A DNA stretch of 64,000 nt from Alcaligenaceae bacterium (GTDB lineage: Bacteria; Pseudomonadota; Gammaproteobacteria; Burkholderiales; Burkholderiaceae_B): NCBI GenBank assembly GCA_013416445.1, contig JACCER010000006.1, positions 62,001 to 126,000 of the forward strand, read 5' to 3'. Positions 28,299-38,166 of this stretch are shown here, one piece after another. Made by a program: the position numbers and the translations under genes. Positions within the stretch are counted from its first letter, which is position 1, and each line of letters opens with the position of its first letter. Under the pieces are notes generated by a model, which saw nothing but the letters and a program-made list of their open reading frames with translations, did not search any database and had not been told where the DNA came from.

Positions 28299-31200
28299 AT
28301 GAAACGAATGTTGTTCAATGCAACGCACCAAGAAGAACTACGCGTTGCGATTGTCGATGGTCAAAAGCTTATTGACCTCGATATCGAAACGGCCGGGCGC
28401 GAACAGCGCAAGGGTAATATTTACAAAGGCGTCATCACCCGTATCGAACCAGGCCTCGAGGCTTGCTTTGTAAGCTACGGCGAAGATCGGCACGGCTTCC
28501 TCCCTTTCAAGGAAGTCGCCCGAACCTACTTCAAGGAAGGTGTCGACGTACGCACCGCGCGTATCCAGGAAGCCTTGGTCGAAGGCCAGGAACTTATCAT
28601 CCAGGTCGAAAAAGAAGAACGTGGCAATAAGGGCGCCGCCCTGACCACCTTCATTTCCCTGGCGGGCCGCTACCTGGTCCTGATGCCCAACAACCCCCGC
28701 GGCGGTGGCGTATCGCGCCGTGTCGAAGGCGAAGATCGCCAAGAATTACGCGAAACCATGGACCAGCTGGATATCCCGGCCGGCATGAGCATCATCGCAC
28801 GCACCGCCGGCATAGGCCGCAGCGTCGAAGAACTGCAATGGGACTTATCCTATCTGATGCAGCTCTGGAACGCGATTGACGCCGCCGCCCGGGAAAACAA
28901 AGCCCCCATCCTGATTTATCTGGAATCCAGTCTGGTCATACGCGCCATCCGTGATTACTATTCGCCCGAAATTGGCGAAATCCTGATCGACACCGACGAC
29001 ATCTTCGAACAAGCCACCGCTTTCATGAGCGTGGTCATGCCCGACAACGTCCAGCGCGTCAAAATGTACCGCGACGACGTCCCTCTGTTTTCCCGCTTCC
29101 AGATCGAACACCAGATTGAAACCGCCTATTCGCGCACTGTACAGTTGCCGTCAGGCGGTTCTGTCGTTATCGACCACACTGAAGCCCTGGTTGCCGTCGA
29201 TGTGAACTCGGCGCGCTCTACGCGCGGTTCCGACATCGAAGAAACCGCCATGCGCACCAACCTCGAGGCCGCTGACGAAGTCGCCCGCCAGTTGCGTCTG
29301 CGCGACCTTGGCGGCCTGATCGTCATCGACTTCATCGACATGGAAGAAAGCAAGAACCAGCGCGCGGTCGAACAACGCCTGCGCGATGCGCTGCACTTTG
29401 ACCGCGCACGCGTGCAAATGGGCAAAATTTCGCGCTTCGGCCTAATGGAACTCTCGCGTCAGCGCCTGCGCCCCGCCCTGAACGAAGGTTCGCATATTAC
29501 CTGCCCGCGCTGCAACGGCACAGGCGTGGTGCGCGATGCCGAATCCAGCGCGCTGCACGTACTGCGCCTGCTGCAAGAAGAAGCCATGAAAGAAGGCACC
29601 GCCGCCCTGCACGCTCAAGTCCCGGTCGATGTCGCCACCTTCCTGCTTAATGAAAAACGCGCCGACATCACCAAGATCGAATCGCGCCTTAAGATCAACC
29701 TCGTCCTTATTCCCAACAAAAACCTCGAAACACCGCATCATCATATCGAGCGTCTGCGTCACGACGACCCCCGTCTGGAAGAAATCAAGACCAGTTTCGA
29801 CCTGGTTACCCAGCCCGAGCAGCAGCTCACCTGGGCGCCCAACAAGGCTCAAGAAACCAAAGCCCGTCCCGAGGCCCTGGTCAAAGGCATCACACCTTCG
29901 CAACCTGCACCGGTTGCACCTGCCGCCGCACGTGCCGCAGCCGCCAAGTCAGCACAAAGCACCGGCCTGATCAAACGCCTCATCAATTGGCTAACCGGCG
30001 CCAGCACCTCTGCTACCCCAGAACCTGCAACCGATACGGACAAAACAGCCCAACAGGCAAACCGCCACAAAAACAGCCGCCACAACGAGCGCCGCGAACG
30101 TGGCCATGGTGACCGCAATCGCCATCGTCGCGGCGAACGTCGCCCGGCTGACGGCACTGAAGACAAGCCCGACGACATACAGGTGCAAAACGCAAGGCCG
30201 CGTCGCCAGTCCACAAATCTGGACGCCACCGCGGCAAGCAGCGAACAGCGCAACTCAGGTATTACCGTATCGTCACCGGTCAACGCCTCGGCTGACAACG
30301 GCGAAACCGGTAACTCCGGTCGCAATGGCCGTAATCGACGCGGACGTGGTCGCAATCGACGCGATGAAAACCAAAGCGAAATCACCGAACTCGACACCGA
30401 TCTGCCGATCGCGACAGCCGCAATAGCGGCAGCAACGACTCAAACCTCAGCTATCAATACCGACGCCACCACTGACGAGCAGCAAAAAGCGGCCGCCGAC
30501 ATTGACAGCACACACGAATCAGGCTCCGACCACGATCAGCTCGACCCTGAACGCAAGCGCCGCCGCCGCCGCAGCCGTCGCGGTCGCCGCAGCACAGAAG
30601 CTGGCACCGAAACCGGCGCTACGCAAGATAGCGAAGGCATCGACACCGCAGAAGAAGGCCAAGCCTTCGTATCACACGAAACCCCCTCCTTCAATCCGCA
30701 AGTCCTGCCAGCGATAGCAACCACCCAAGGCGAACTCTCAACAGACGGACAAACGGCAGAAACTGTGGCCGATACCGTAGCTGCTGTTGAAATAGCACCT
30801 GTTGTCGAGGCAGCACCTGTTGTCGAGGCAGCGCCTGTTGTCGAAGCAGCGCCTGTTGTCGAGGCAGCACCCGTTGTCGAAGCAGCACCTGTTATTGAAG
30901 CAGCACCTGTTGTCGAGGCAGCACCCGTTGTCGAAGCAGCGCCTGTTGTCGAGGCAGCACCTGTTGTCGAAGCAGCACCTGTTGTCGAAGCAGCACCTGT
31001 TGTCGAGGCAGCACCTGCTGTCGAAGCAGCGCCTGTTGTCGAGGCAGCACCTGCTGTCGAGGCAGCGCCTGTTGTCGAGGCAGCACCCGTTGTCGAGGCA
31101 GCACCCGTTGTCGAGGCAGCACCCGTTGTCGAAGCAGCACCCGTTGTCGAGGCAGCGCCTGTTGTCGAAGCGGCACCTGCCCAGGAAATTCAGCTTCCAA

Positions 31201-31334
31201 CAGGCTTGCAGTTGATAGAAACCAAGTCGGCACCTGCGGTAACAGCACCCGTGGCGCCTGTACGTCTTGGGCGCGCCCGCAAACCCGCTGCAGCAATCGC
31301 CGCCGATACGCTCCAGCAAGTGGAAACTCACTAA
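28299..31334 (+). CDS. rne: Ribonuclease E
   Basis: The 1011-residue protein has the RNase E/G N-terminal half: S1 domain (about residues 35-120), 5' sensor and DNase-I-like catalytic region ('[11 protein letters not shown]', '[11 protein letters not shown]') and the zinc-link CPRCNGTG near 405. The tail is unstructured, with arginine-rich RNA-binding patches ('[14 protein letters not shown]', '[13 protein letters not shown]'). Twenty-one tandem APVVEA-type hexapeptides follow at residues 833-958. RNase E starts mRNA decay and matures rRNA and tRNA at the membrane. It is transcribed alone and ends at two hairpins. Confidence 0.97.
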   Translation: MKRMLFNATHQEELRVAIVDGQKLIDLDIETAGREQRKGNIYKGVITRIEPGLEACFVSYGEDRHGFLPFKEVARTYFKEGVDVRTARIQEALVEGQELIIQVEKEERGNKGAALTTFISLAGRYLVLMPNNPRGGGVSRRVEGEDRQELRETMDQLDIPAGMSIIARTAGIGRSVEELQWDLSYLMQLWNAIDAAARENKAPILIYLESSLVIRAIRDYYSPEIGEILIDTDDIFEQATAFMSVVMPDNVQRVKMYRDDVPLFSRFQIEHQIETAYSRTVQLPSGGSVVIDHTEALVAVDVNSARSTRGSDIEETAMRTNLEAADEVARQLRLRDLGGLIVIDFIDMEESKNQRAVEQRLRDALHFDRARVQMGKISRFGLMELSRQRLRPALNEGSHITCPRCNGTGVVRDAESSALHVLRLLQEEAMKEGTAALHAQVPVDVATFLLNEKRADITKIESRLKINLVLIPNKNLETPHHHIERLRHDDPRLEEIKTSFDLVTQPEQQLTWAPNKAQETKARPEALVKGITPSQPAPVAPAAARAAAAKSAQSTGLIKRLINWLTGASTSATPEPATDTDKTAQQANRHKNSRHNERRERGHGDRNRHRRGERRPADGTEDKPDDIQVQNARPRRQSTNLDATAASSEQRNSGITVSSPVNASADNGETGNSGRNGRNRRGRGRNRRDENQSEITELDTDLPIATAAIAAATTQTSAINTDATTDEQQKAAADIDSTHESGSDHDQLDPERKRRRRRSRRGRRSTEAGTETGATQDSEGIDTAEEGQAFVSHETPSFNPQVLPAIATTQGELSTDGQTAETVADTVAAVEIAPVVEAAPVVEAAPVVEAAPVVEAAPVVEAAPVIEAAPVVEAAPVVEAAPVVEAAPVVEAAPVVEAAPVVEAAPAVEAAPVVEAAPAVEAAPVVEAAPVVEAAPVVEAAPVVEAAPVVEAAPVVEAAPAQEIQLPTGLQLIETKSAPAVTAPVAPVRLGRARKPAAAIAADTLQQVETH
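30795..31172 (+). repeat. 21 tandem 18-bp repeats inside rne
   Basis: Exactly 21 copies of an 18 bp unit (GCACCTGTTGTCGAGGCA and close variants) encode APVVEA, with single APVIEA and two APAVEA units; a degenerate APAQEI unit follows. Variation is mostly at third codon positions (GCA/GCG, CCT/CCC, GAA/GAG). Confidence 0.97.
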
Positions 31335-31351
31335 GCGAAAATCAGCATCAA

Positions 31352-31384
31352 CATGGCTCTTTATTTACAAAATAAAGAGCCATG
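31352..31384 (+). terminator. Long perfect hairpin after rne
   Basis: A perfect 15 bp inverted repeat (CATGGCTCTTTATTT, 31352-31366, with its complement at 31370-31384) has a 3 nt loop and starts 18 bp after the rne stop. No T-run follows, so it may act as a 3' stabiliser or processing site rather than as a terminator. Confidence 0.5.
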
Positions 31385-31424
31385 CAGCTAACAGATTTTC
31401 GCAAAGCCGAAATTCCGGACAAAA

Positions 31425-31462
31425 CAAAAAAACCTCACTGCTTTATGCTGTGAGGTTTTTTT
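31425..31462. terminator. Bidirectional intrinsic terminator downstream of rne
   Basis: AACCTCAC (31431-31438) and GTGAGGTT (31450-31457) form an 8 bp stem with an 11 nt loop. It has A-runs before and T-runs after, so it can end transcription in both directions. Confidence 0.85.
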
Positions 31463-31531
31463 ATGCGCAAGCGCTTGAAGCGCTATTGTGCCGGATTACA
31501 TGCCTGGTGCTCTTGCTTGCCGTTTTGGTTA

Positions 31532-31566
31532 GTCGGATTACGCGCTTCGCGCTAATCCGACCTACA
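31532..31566. repeat. REP-like palindrome between rne and accD
   Basis: GTCGGATTACGCGC and GCGCTAATCCGACCTACA form a near-perfect palindrome ending 3 bp before the accD stop codon. This is one of the two best-preserved copies. Confidence 0.7.
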
Positions 31567-31568
31567 TA

Positions 31569-32447
31569 TCAAACCTTGGCAACGATGTCGGCGGGCTGGC
31601 GAGTCAGCAGCGCCATAAGACTGGCCAATTCAGTACGCAACTGACGCCGATCGACCACCATGTCAATGGCGCCTTTTTCCAGCAGGAACTCAGAGCGCTG
31701 GAAACCTTCCGGCAATTTTTCGCGTACCGTCTGCTCAATAACGCGCGGCCCTGCAAAACCAATCAGGGCCTTGGGCTCGGCAATTACCACATCACCCATA
31801 AAAGCAAAACTGGCCGATACCCCACCCATCGTAGGGTCGGTCAAGATGCTGATGAATGGCAAGCCCGCATCTGCAAGCCGAGTCAGCATTGCATTGGTTT
31901 TAGCCATTTGCATCAGGGAAAACAGGCTTTCCTGCATGCGTGCACCGCCCGAAGCCGCCACGCAAATAAAAGGCGTGCGGTTAGTGATGGCCTCTTGTAC
32001 ACCACGCACAAAACGTTCACCCACCACAGAACCCATGGAGCCGCCCATGAACTCGAACTCGAAGCAGGCCAGCACCACTGGGACCGACAAAATGCTACCC
32101 GCCATAACCACCATGGCTTCGCTTTCGCCCGTTTGCTTGGTCGCCTCGGTGACACGTTCGGTGTACTTGCGACTATCGCGAAACTTGAGCGGATCCATGG
32201 GACGCGTATTCTGGCCGATCTCGACCCGATTTTCAGGGTCGAGCAATGCGTCGATACGCGCCCGCGCGCCAATACGCATATGATGACTGCACTTGGGGCA
32301 GACATTCAGGGTAGCCAGCAGGTCTTCTTTGTAGAGCACTGTTTCACAAGACGGACACTTGACCCAGACACCTTCCGGTACGCGCCTTGCCGTTGCATCA
32401 TTATTGCGATTAATGCGCGGAGGCAGAATTTTTTCTATCCAGCTCAT
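31569..32447 (-). CDS. accD: Acetyl-CoA carboxylase carboxyltransferase beta subunit
   Basis: The 292-residue protein has the N-terminal four-cysteine zinc ribbon (CPSC and CPKC pairs near residues 33-55) and the carboxyltransferase segments '[16 protein letters not shown]' and '[18 protein letters not shown]'. With AccA it transfers carboxyl groups from biotin to acetyl-CoA, feeding malonyl-CoA to FabD. It lies downstream of trpBA as in many proteobacteria, separated by 113 bp with two hairpins. Confidence 0.97.
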   Translation of the reverse strand: MSWIEKILPPRINRNNDATARRVPEGVWVKCPSCETVLYKEDLLATLNVCPKCSHHMRIGARARIDALLDPENRVEIGQNTRPMDPLKFRDSRKYTERVTEATKQTGESEAMVVMAGSILSVPVVLACFEFEFMGGSMGSVVGERFVRGVQEAITNRTPFICVAASGGARMQESLFSLMQMAKTNAMLTRLADAGLPFISILTDPTMGGVSASFAFMGDVVIAEPKALIGFAGPRVIEQTVREKLPEGFQRSEFLLEKGAIDMVVDRRQLRTELASLMALLTRQPADIVAKV

Positions 32448-32464
32448 GGTTTCTTCCCGAAGAA

Positions 32465-32529
32465 GGCCCGATACCTGATCGGGCCTATTGTTCTTTTACA
32501 ACGGGCCGGCGTACCACCGCCGACCCGTT
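32465..32529 (-). other. Two stem-loops between trpA and accD
   Basis: GGCCCGAT (32465-32472) pairs perfectly with ATCGGGCC (32478-32485). AACGGG-C-CGGCG (32500-32511) pairs with CGCCG-A-CCCGTT (32518-32529). Neither has a T-run in the direction of accD, so partial attenuation or mRNA processing is more likely than full termination. Confidence 0.5.
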
Positions 32530-32560
32530 CATTAAATAAAAAGCGAATGATCAGCACACG

Positions 32561-33400
32561 TTATTGCAGTGCCGCATGTACCGTACCCAGCCAGTCGGCC
32601 GCAGCCTTGATAGCCGCCGCATCAGCATCGGCGGGTGCTAGCCCTGCCTGAGCAGCAACCGCCGCAGCATGCTCGATGGTTTCGATCAGTTTGCTGCCTA
32701 TGATGACAGCATCGGCATGCTCGGCCAGGCGCCGTGCACTATCGGCATCACGGATGCCAAAGCCCACGCCCACCGGCACCGAAACATGTTTGCGTATCGT
32801 TGCCAGGCGCTGCGCGACATCGGCGGTATCGACACTACCCACGCCCGTCACGCCCTTAAGCGACACATAGTACACATAACCGCGCGCTACCTGCGCCACT
32901 TTCTTGATACGGGCCTCGGTAGACGTAGGTGCGAGCAAGAATATGGGGTCGATGCTAGCCTCACCCAGCTGGGCAGCAAAATCGACGATTTCTTCAGGCG
33001 GGTAATCGACCACCAGCACGCCATCGACCCCTGCTTTGGCCGCGGCCTGAACAAAAGCCCCCTGCCCCATGCGCTCGATGGGATTGGCATAACCCATCAG
33101 CACAACCGGCGTAATGCCGTCTTGCTGACGAAACTGAGCAACGATATCCAGCACCTTGCGCAGGCCCACGCCTTGCTTGATGGCGCGTTCACCAGCGCGC
33201 TGAATGACCGGGCCATCGGCCATGGGATCGGAAAACGGCACCCCCAGTTCGATGGCGTCGGCGCCCGCCTTGACCAAGGCATGCATCAGGGCAGGCAAGG
33301 CCGCCGCGGAAGGGTCACCTGCCGCCAAATAGGGAATCAAGGCGGTACGCCCAGCCTTTTTGGCAAATAGAGCCTTGAGTCTTTGATTTGAAGAATTCAT
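32561..33400 (-). CDS. trpA: Tryptophan synthase alpha chain
   Basis: The 279-residue TIM-barrel protein has the signature '[16 protein letters not shown]', which holds the catalytic glutamate and aspartate, and the glycine-rich phosphate site '[13 protein letters not shown]'. It cleaves indole-3-glycerol phosphate and channels indole to TrpB. It follows trpB by 21 bp. Confidence 0.97.
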   Translation of the reverse strand: MNSSNQRLKALFAKKAGRTALIPYLAAGDPSAAALPALMHALVKAGADAIELGVPFSDPMADGPVIQRAGERAIKQGVGLRKVLDIVAQFRQQDGITPVVLMGYANPIERMGQGAFVQAAAKAGVDGVLVVDYPPEEIVDFAAQLGEASIDPIFLLAPTSTEARIKKVAQVARGYVYYVSLKGVTGVGSVDTADVAQRLATIRKHVSVPVGVGFGIRDADSARRLAEHADAVIIGSKLIETIEHAAAVAAQAGLAPADADAAAIKAAADWLGTVHAALQ

Positions 33401-33421
33401 TACGCTTGCTACCCTTGGTTC

Positions 33422-34621
33422 TTACAGGCTGATACCACTGAAATCAGCCACAGTATGCATGTCTTTGTCGCCTCGACCTGACAAATTCACCAAAATGATT
33501 TTGTCTTTGGGCAAGGTAGGCGCCAACCGCAGTGCATAAGCAATGGCGTGCGAGGATTCCAGCGCAGGCATGATGCCTTCGGTACGGCAGCAATCGTGAA
33601 AAGCGGCCAAGGCTTCCTGGTCGCTGGCAACTTCATATTGGGCACGCCCGCTGTCTTTCAACCAGGCGTGCTCTGGACCTACCCCTGGGTAATCCAGCCC
33701 GGCGGAAATAGAATGGGTTTCCTGGATTTGACCGTCTTCGTCTTGCAAGACATAAGTTCGATTACCGTGCAAAACCCCTACGGCGCCAGCGTTTAGCGAT
33801 GCTGCATGGCGGCCGGTTTCCAGGCCTTCGCCAGCAGCTTCGACACCGATCAACCGTATATCGGCGTAGTCGATATAGGGATAAAAAATACCCATGGCAT
33901 TGGAACCGCCCCCAACCGACGCCACCACGTAATCTGGTTGGCGCCCGGCATCGACAGGCATTTGTTCCAGGCATTCGGTACCGATAACAGACTGAAAGTC
34001 GCGCACCATCATGGGGTAAGGATGAGGACCAGCGACCGTGCCGATGATATAAAACGTGTTTTCGACATTGGTGACCCAATCGCGCATGGCCTCGTTCAAG
34101 GCGTCTTTAAGCGTGCACGAACCCGAGTCAACAGGAACGACGGTAGCGCCCAGCAACTTCATGCGGTACACATTGGAGGCTTGGCGGCGGACATCTTCGC
34201 TGCCCATGTACACCACGCATTCCAGGCCGTAGCGCGCAGCGACCGTGGCTGTGGCTACGCCATGCTGCCCCGCACCGGTTTCGGCGATGATGCGCGGCTT
34301 GCCCATGCGGCGAGCCAAGAGTATTTGGCCTATGCAGTTATTGATTTTGTGTGCGCCGGTGTGGTTCAGATCTTCGCGCTTGAACCAGATTTGAGCACCA
34401 CCCAGCTTTTCTGACCAGCGCTTGGCATGATAAACCGGACTGGGACGCCCTACAAAATGTTTGAGCTCGTAGGCGAACTCGCGCAGGAATTCAGGATCGA
34501 CGCGATACTTATCGTAAGCCTCGCGCAGTTCGTCGAGCGCATGCACCAAGGTCTCGGCCGCAAACGAGCCGCCATACCGACCAAAATGCCCTTCAAGATC
34601 CGGCAATGTGTAGGATTTCAA
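33422..34621 (-). CDS. trpB: Tryptophan synthase beta chain
   Basis: The 399-residue PLP enzyme has K92 in '[10 protein letters not shown]', the phosphate-binding 'VGGGSNAMG' and the 'AETGAGQHG' loop. It condenses indole with serine to make tryptophan. trpF, which often precedes trpB in Burkholderiales, is absent here: the upstream neighbour is relA, with a promoter-like sequence in the 70 bp between. Confidence 0.97.
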   Translation of the reverse strand: MKSYTLPDLEGHFGRYGGSFAAETLVHALDELREAYDKYRVDPEFLREFAYELKHFVGRPSPVYHAKRWSEKLGGAQIWFKREDLNHTGAHKINNCIGQILLARRMGKPRIIAETGAGQHGVATATVAARYGLECVVYMGSEDVRRQASNVYRMKLLGATVVPVDSGSCTLKDALNEAMRDWVTNVENTFYIIGTVAGPHPYPMMVRDFQSVIGTECLEQMPVDAGRQPDYVVASVGGGSNAMGIFYPYIDYADIRLIGVEAAGEGLETGRHAASLNAGAVGVLHGNRTYVLQDEDGQIQETHSISAGLDYPGVGPEHAWLKDSGRAQYEVASDQEALAAFHDCCRTEGIMPALESSHAIAYALRLAPTLPKDKIILVNLSGRGDKDMHTVADFSGISL

Positions 34622-34642
34622 ATCATTACTCTCTGGTTACGC

Positions 34643-34684
34643 AATATCTGCGATATTATAACAGTGTGGCGCGGCATAGTTCAG
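34643..34684 (-). promoter_or_regulatory. Candidate trpBA promoter with overlapping dyad
   Basis: On the minus strand CTGAAC (34684-34679), an 18 bp spacer and a perfect TATAAT (34660-34655) precede trpB. A perfect 6-3-6 dyad (AATATC-TGC-GATATT, 34643-34657) overlaps the -10 and could be an operator. Its regulator is unknown; it does not resemble the E. coli TrpR operator. Confidence 0.5.
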
Positions 34685-34691
34685 GCACGGC

Positions 34692-36974
34692 TCAGTGCCG
34701 CCCCGCCGACACGCCGGAAAGCTCGTTCAGGGCAGTCAGCGCCCGGCCGATCTGCTCACCATTTTTGACCTCTATGGTGAACACCATGTGAGCCAGGGAA
34801 CGACGACTATGTGTATTGACACTAACCACGTTCAGGCGCAACTTGGCAAACACTTCGGATAAATCCCTGAGCAGATTGTTGCGCTCTTGGGCATGAATAC
34901 TGATGTCAACCGGATACAGCGCCTCGCCGGTATCGCCCCAGGCCACATCGATAAGACGCTCGGGCTGGCGCTCGGCCAATGCGGTATACGATGCACAATC
35001 GTACCGATGTATTGACACGCCGCGCCCGCGCGTGACGAAACCAGCGATAAGATCGGGCGGCGCCGGGCGACAGCACCTGGCAAGCTGAGTCAGGAGGGAA
35101 TCGACCCCTACCACCAGCACCCCGCTTTTGCCTGTTTTTACGACACTGGCAACGCCACTGCCGTAAACCCTGGCCTCGGGCTCTGCAGGCGTTGTATCGG
35201 CAGCCTTGCCCTTGCCGGGAACCAGCAAGTGATCAATATGGCGCAGACTGAACTCTTCTTTGGCCACGGCCACGTATAAATCATCGGCCCGAGCGAAATC
35301 AAGCTGCTGTGCAAGCTGCTCGAGGTTGATGGCGGTTTTCCCCAGGCGCTGCAGTTCTTTTTCGACCATGGCCTGGCCTTGCGAAATGCGCTGCTGCAAT
35401 TCAATGGCGTTGAACCAGGCACGCACCTTGGCGCGCGAACGCGGACTGGCCAGAAAGCCCAACTGCGAATTGAGCCAGTCACGCGAAGGGCCGCCTGATT
35501 TCGCGGCAATGATTTCAACTGTCTGCCCTGTGGTCAGCCGGGTCAGCAATGGCACCATTTGCCCATCTACCCTGGCGCCACGGCAGCGATGCCCGAGATC
35601 GGTATGCAAATAATAGGCAAAATCGACAGGCGTTCCGCCCGCTGGCAATTCTATGACCCGTGCCTGCGGGGTCATGACATAAATATGTTCACCCGGCTCG
35701 GTTGTCGGCCCGGCCTTTTTAGCTGAGCGCACCGGGTTGGCCGACACAGTGGGTTCAGCCAAGATGCTGGCGCTATCGGGCGCATCTTTGTCCCAGGCCA
35801 GAAGCTGGCGCATCCATGCCAGCTTCTGATCGTACCCGCCCGTGGCTGCCACCTTGCCGCCCTTGGCGCCTGACTCTTTGTACAGCCAATGCGCTGCCAT
35901 GCCGTATTCGGCAAACTGGTGCATTTCGTGAGTACGGATCTGGATTTCAAAGGTACGCCCTTCGGCATCAGCCACTACCGTATGCAAGGAGCGATAGCCA
36001 TTGGGCTTGGGCCGGGATATATAGTCGTCGAATTCATCGGAGACAGGTGTCCATAAGGAATGCGCCAGCGCCAGCACCCCATAGCAGGCACGCTCGTCTT
36101 CGACAATGACTCTCAATGCGCGTAAATCGTAAAGCTGATTGAACTGCAGGTTTTTAATGCGCATCTTGTTCCAGATGCTATAGATATGCTTGGGCCGGCC
36201 AGTCACCTCGGCGGCGATATGGGCGTCTGCCAAGGCATGCTTCAAGGCGTCTACGACGGCAGCAATAAAAGCCTCGCGCTCGACGCGCTTTTCTTCGAGC
36301 TGACGCGCTATGGTCTTATAGATTTCAGGTTCCAGGAAGCGGAAAGCCAAGTCTTCCATTTCCCATTTGAGCTGCCAGATCCCCAGGCGATTGGCCAGCG
36401 GAGTATAAAGTTCCATGGTTTCACGGGCCAGGCTGACAGGGTAAGGCTTCTTTGCGCTGGCATGCCAGCGCAAAGACTGCAGCCTTGAGGCCAGGCGCAT
36501 CAGCACGATGCGCAAGTCGGCGGCCATAGCCAACAGCATTTTGCGCTGCATTTCTTTTTGGTCGCTGCCATGAGCGGCGTTGTCGTTGGCCTGACCGGCA
36601 AGATCGCCCAAACGCAATAGCGCGCGCGTTCCTTGCACCAGCGTTAATACCTCTGAGCCAAACTGCTTGCGCAAGGCTTCTTGGCTGGTGGCTGCCCCTG
36701 TAATACCTGTAGTCACGGGCAAGACCGTGATCAGCGCGCTAGCGCGGGTGGCCGCATCGGTACCCAATTCGGCCAGTATATGCACAACCGCCGCGCTATG
36801 TTCGGCCATGGACTCGCCGGTCTTGGCCAGCAAACCCTCAAGAGGATGGCTTACCCATTGCGCCGCCTGGGCCAGCAATTTACGGCCGTCATGATCCAGG
36901 CCTGTACTGGCCTGGACTAACCATTCGTCATTGAATGGCGAAGAGCGCGAAGAAGGGGTTGCGGTCGTAGGCAT
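34692..36974 (-). CDS. relA: (p)ppGpp synthetase RelA
   Basis: The 760-residue protein has a degenerate HD hydrolase region (no intact HD pair; 'AEHSAAVVHIL' and 'ASALITVLPV' occupy it) and a synthetase domain with 'GRPKHIYSIWNKM', 'YDLRALRV' and 'PKPNGYRSLHT'. TGS ('HIYVMTPQARVIELPAGGT'), helical, zinc-finger-like 'RCCRPAPPD' and ACT domains follow. The EFDDYI loop matches the ExDD signature of monofunctional synthetases, so RelA is preferred over SpoT. It makes (p)ppGpp on starved ribosomes. Confidence 0.95.
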   Translation of the reverse strand: MPTTATPSSRSSPFNDEWLVQASTGLDHDGRKLLAQAAQWVSHPLEGLLAKTGESMAEHSAAVVHILAELGTDAATRASALITVLPVTTGITGAATSQEALRKQFGSEVLTLVQGTRALLRLGDLAGQANDNAAHGSDQKEMQRKMLLAMAADLRIVLMRLASRLQSLRWHASAKKPYPVSLARETMELYTPLANRLGIWQLKWEMEDLAFRFLEPEIYKTIARQLEEKRVEREAFIAAVVDALKHALADAHIAAEVTGRPKHIYSIWNKMRIKNLQFNQLYDLRALRVIVEDERACYGVLALAHSLWTPVSDEFDDYISRPKPNGYRSLHTVVADAEGRTFEIQIRTHEMHQFAEYGMAAHWLYKESGAKGGKVAATGGYDQKLAWMRQLLAWDKDAPDSASILAEPTVSANPVRSAKKAGPTTEPGEHIYVMTPQARVIELPAGGTPVDFAYYLHTDLGHRCRGARVDGQMVPLLTRLTTGQTVEIIAAKSGGPSRDWLNSQLGFLASPRSRAKVRAWFNAIELQQRISQGQAMVEKELQRLGKTAINLEQLAQQLDFARADDLYVAVAKEEFSLRHIDHLLVPGKGKAADTTPAEPEARVYGSGVASVVKTGKSGVLVVGVDSLLTQLARCCRPAPPDLIAGFVTRGRGVSIHRYDCASYTALAERQPERLIDVAWGDTGEALYPVDISIHAQERNNLLRDLSEVFAKLRLNVVSVNTHSRRSLAHMVFTIEVKNGEQIGRALTALNELSGVSAGRH

Positions 36975-37065
36975 GATGAATAGTGGGCAAAATGCTAAGT
37001 AATACGTACTTTACTCGAGCAACTCTATACTACTGTGTATCAAGGGCTATTGCGTATCCATCACC

Positions 37066-37581
37066 ATGAATTCCAATGATCAAAAGAACCTGCTGATAGT
37101 CTGGCATTCGCGCACTGGCGCGGCGCTGCAAATGGCGCAGGCGGGGATGCGTGGCGCAAGCAAGGTAGCCACCGAACTGGAATCCAGCCACCGCCTGCAT
37201 ATCGTCTTCAAAGCGGCGGGCCAGGTACAGCCCGGCGACTTATTAAGTGCCGACGCCTTCCTGTTCTGCGCTCCCGAAAACCTGGCTGCCCTGAGCGGCG
37301 CCATGAAAGAGTTTTTTGATCATAATTACTATGGCGTTCTTGATCGACTGAATGGCAGGCCCTATGCAATGATGATCAGCGCCGGGTCGGATGGCAGCAA
37401 TGCCGCCCGGCAAATGGAAAGAATCTGTACCGGCTGGCGCCTGCGCCTGATCGCTCCTGTGCTTATTGTAAACACCAATGCACAGACACCCGAAGCGATT
37501 CTGGCGCCCAAAACCATTACCGTCCATGACCACGCCGCATGCGAAACGCTGGGCGGTACGCTGGCCGCCCTGCTGCTTTAA
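37066..37581 (+). CDS. Flavodoxin-family FMN-binding protein
   Basis: The 171-residue protein begins with a strand followed by 'WHSRTGAALQMAQA', which fits the FMN phosphate loop of flavodoxins and NAD(P)H-dependent FMN reductases. Later it has 'FCAPENLAALSGAMKEFFDH', the isoalloxazine-side loop of this family. It probably acts as a cytoplasmic flavin oxidoreductase with unknown partner. It diverges from relA across 91 bp and ends facing ridA. Confidence 0.8.
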   Translation: MNSNDQKNLLIVWHSRTGAALQMAQAGMRGASKVATELESSHRLHIVFKAAGQVQPGDLLSADAFLFCAPENLAALSGAMKEFFDHNYYGVLDRLNGRPYAMMISAGSDGSNAARQMERICTGWRLRLIAPVLIVNTNAQTPEAILAPKTITVHDHAACETLGGTLAALLL

Positions 37582-37582
37582 T

Positions 37583-37605
37583 CCCACTGCCGTGGGCTAT
37601 TCGTT
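37583..37605 (+). terminator. Weak terminator-like hairpin after the flavodoxin gene
   Basis: CCCAC (37583-37587), a TGCC loop and GTGGG (37592-37596) are followed shortly by a T-rich stretch. The stem is only 5 bp. Confidence 0.45.
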
Positions 37606-37612
37606 TTTCTTC

Positions 37613-37966
37613 TTAGGCTAGCGCGGCCGTAACCACGATTTCAACCTTGAAGTCGGGGTTGGCCAGTCGGGTTTCGACAGTCGCACGCGGAGGCGCGTTG
37701 CCATGCGCAACCCAGGCATCCCAGGCTTTATTCATGCCATCGAATTCTTTCATGTTGGTCAGGAAGATTTGAGCCATGAGGATGCGGGATTTATCGGTAC
37801 CGGCGGCGGCAAGGAGCCGGTCTATGGTAGCCAGCACCTGATCGGTCTGGCCTTGAATATCAAGGCTGCTGTCGTCGGGCACCTGTCCGGCCAAATAGGC
37901 CACGCCATTATAAATAGCCATATCGGACAAACGCTGCTCGACGTTGACACGCAGTATTTCGCTCAT
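37613..37966 (-). CDS. RidA/YjgF-family enamine deaminase
   Basis: The 117-residue protein has the late segment 'NAPPRATVETRLANPDFKVEIVV', whose arginine after the proline pair is the conserved active-site residue, and the mid-family 'RILMAQIFLTNMKEF'. RidA proteins hydrolyse reactive enamines and imines; family members differ in specificity, so no symbol is given. A TATAAT on the minus strand at 38015-38010 could be its promoter, just before the large repeat element. Confidence 0.9.
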   Translation of the reverse strand: MSEILRVNVEQRLSDMAIYNGVAYLAGQVPDDSSLDIQGQTDQVLATIDRLLAAAGTDKSRILMAQIFLTNMKEFDGMNKAWDAWVAHGNAPPRATVETRLANPDFKVEIVVTAALA

Positions 37967-38085
37967 GCTTACACTCCCGGGAAGTTTTGATTGGTATTTT
38001 ATTTGCTGGATTATAAGAGCATGGGGGTATTGGGGGTTTGGGCGTTATGCGATGGGGTTGGATTATGCTGCGCTTGTATGATTGT

Positions 38086-38166
38086 GGCGTTGTCCGGTTC
38101 TTGTGACGTTGTCGGTTCCTTATGACGTTGTCCGGTTCCTTATGACGTTGTCCGGTTCCTTATGAC
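38086..38166 (+). repeat. Left tandem array of large repeat element, copy A
   Basis: Four units of 19-20 bp, the last two GACGTTGTCCGGTTCCTTAT, run directly into the core. Each unit begins with the same GACGTTGTC(C)GG that opens the core, as if the array grew by duplication of the element end. Bases 37967-38085 upstream hold only the ridA promoter region. Confidence 0.85.

Noticed and set aside
30738-31331. Long minus-strand and alternative plus-strand frames across the rne repeats
   Set aside because: They are shadows created by the 18 bp periodicity inside a well-supported rne frame.
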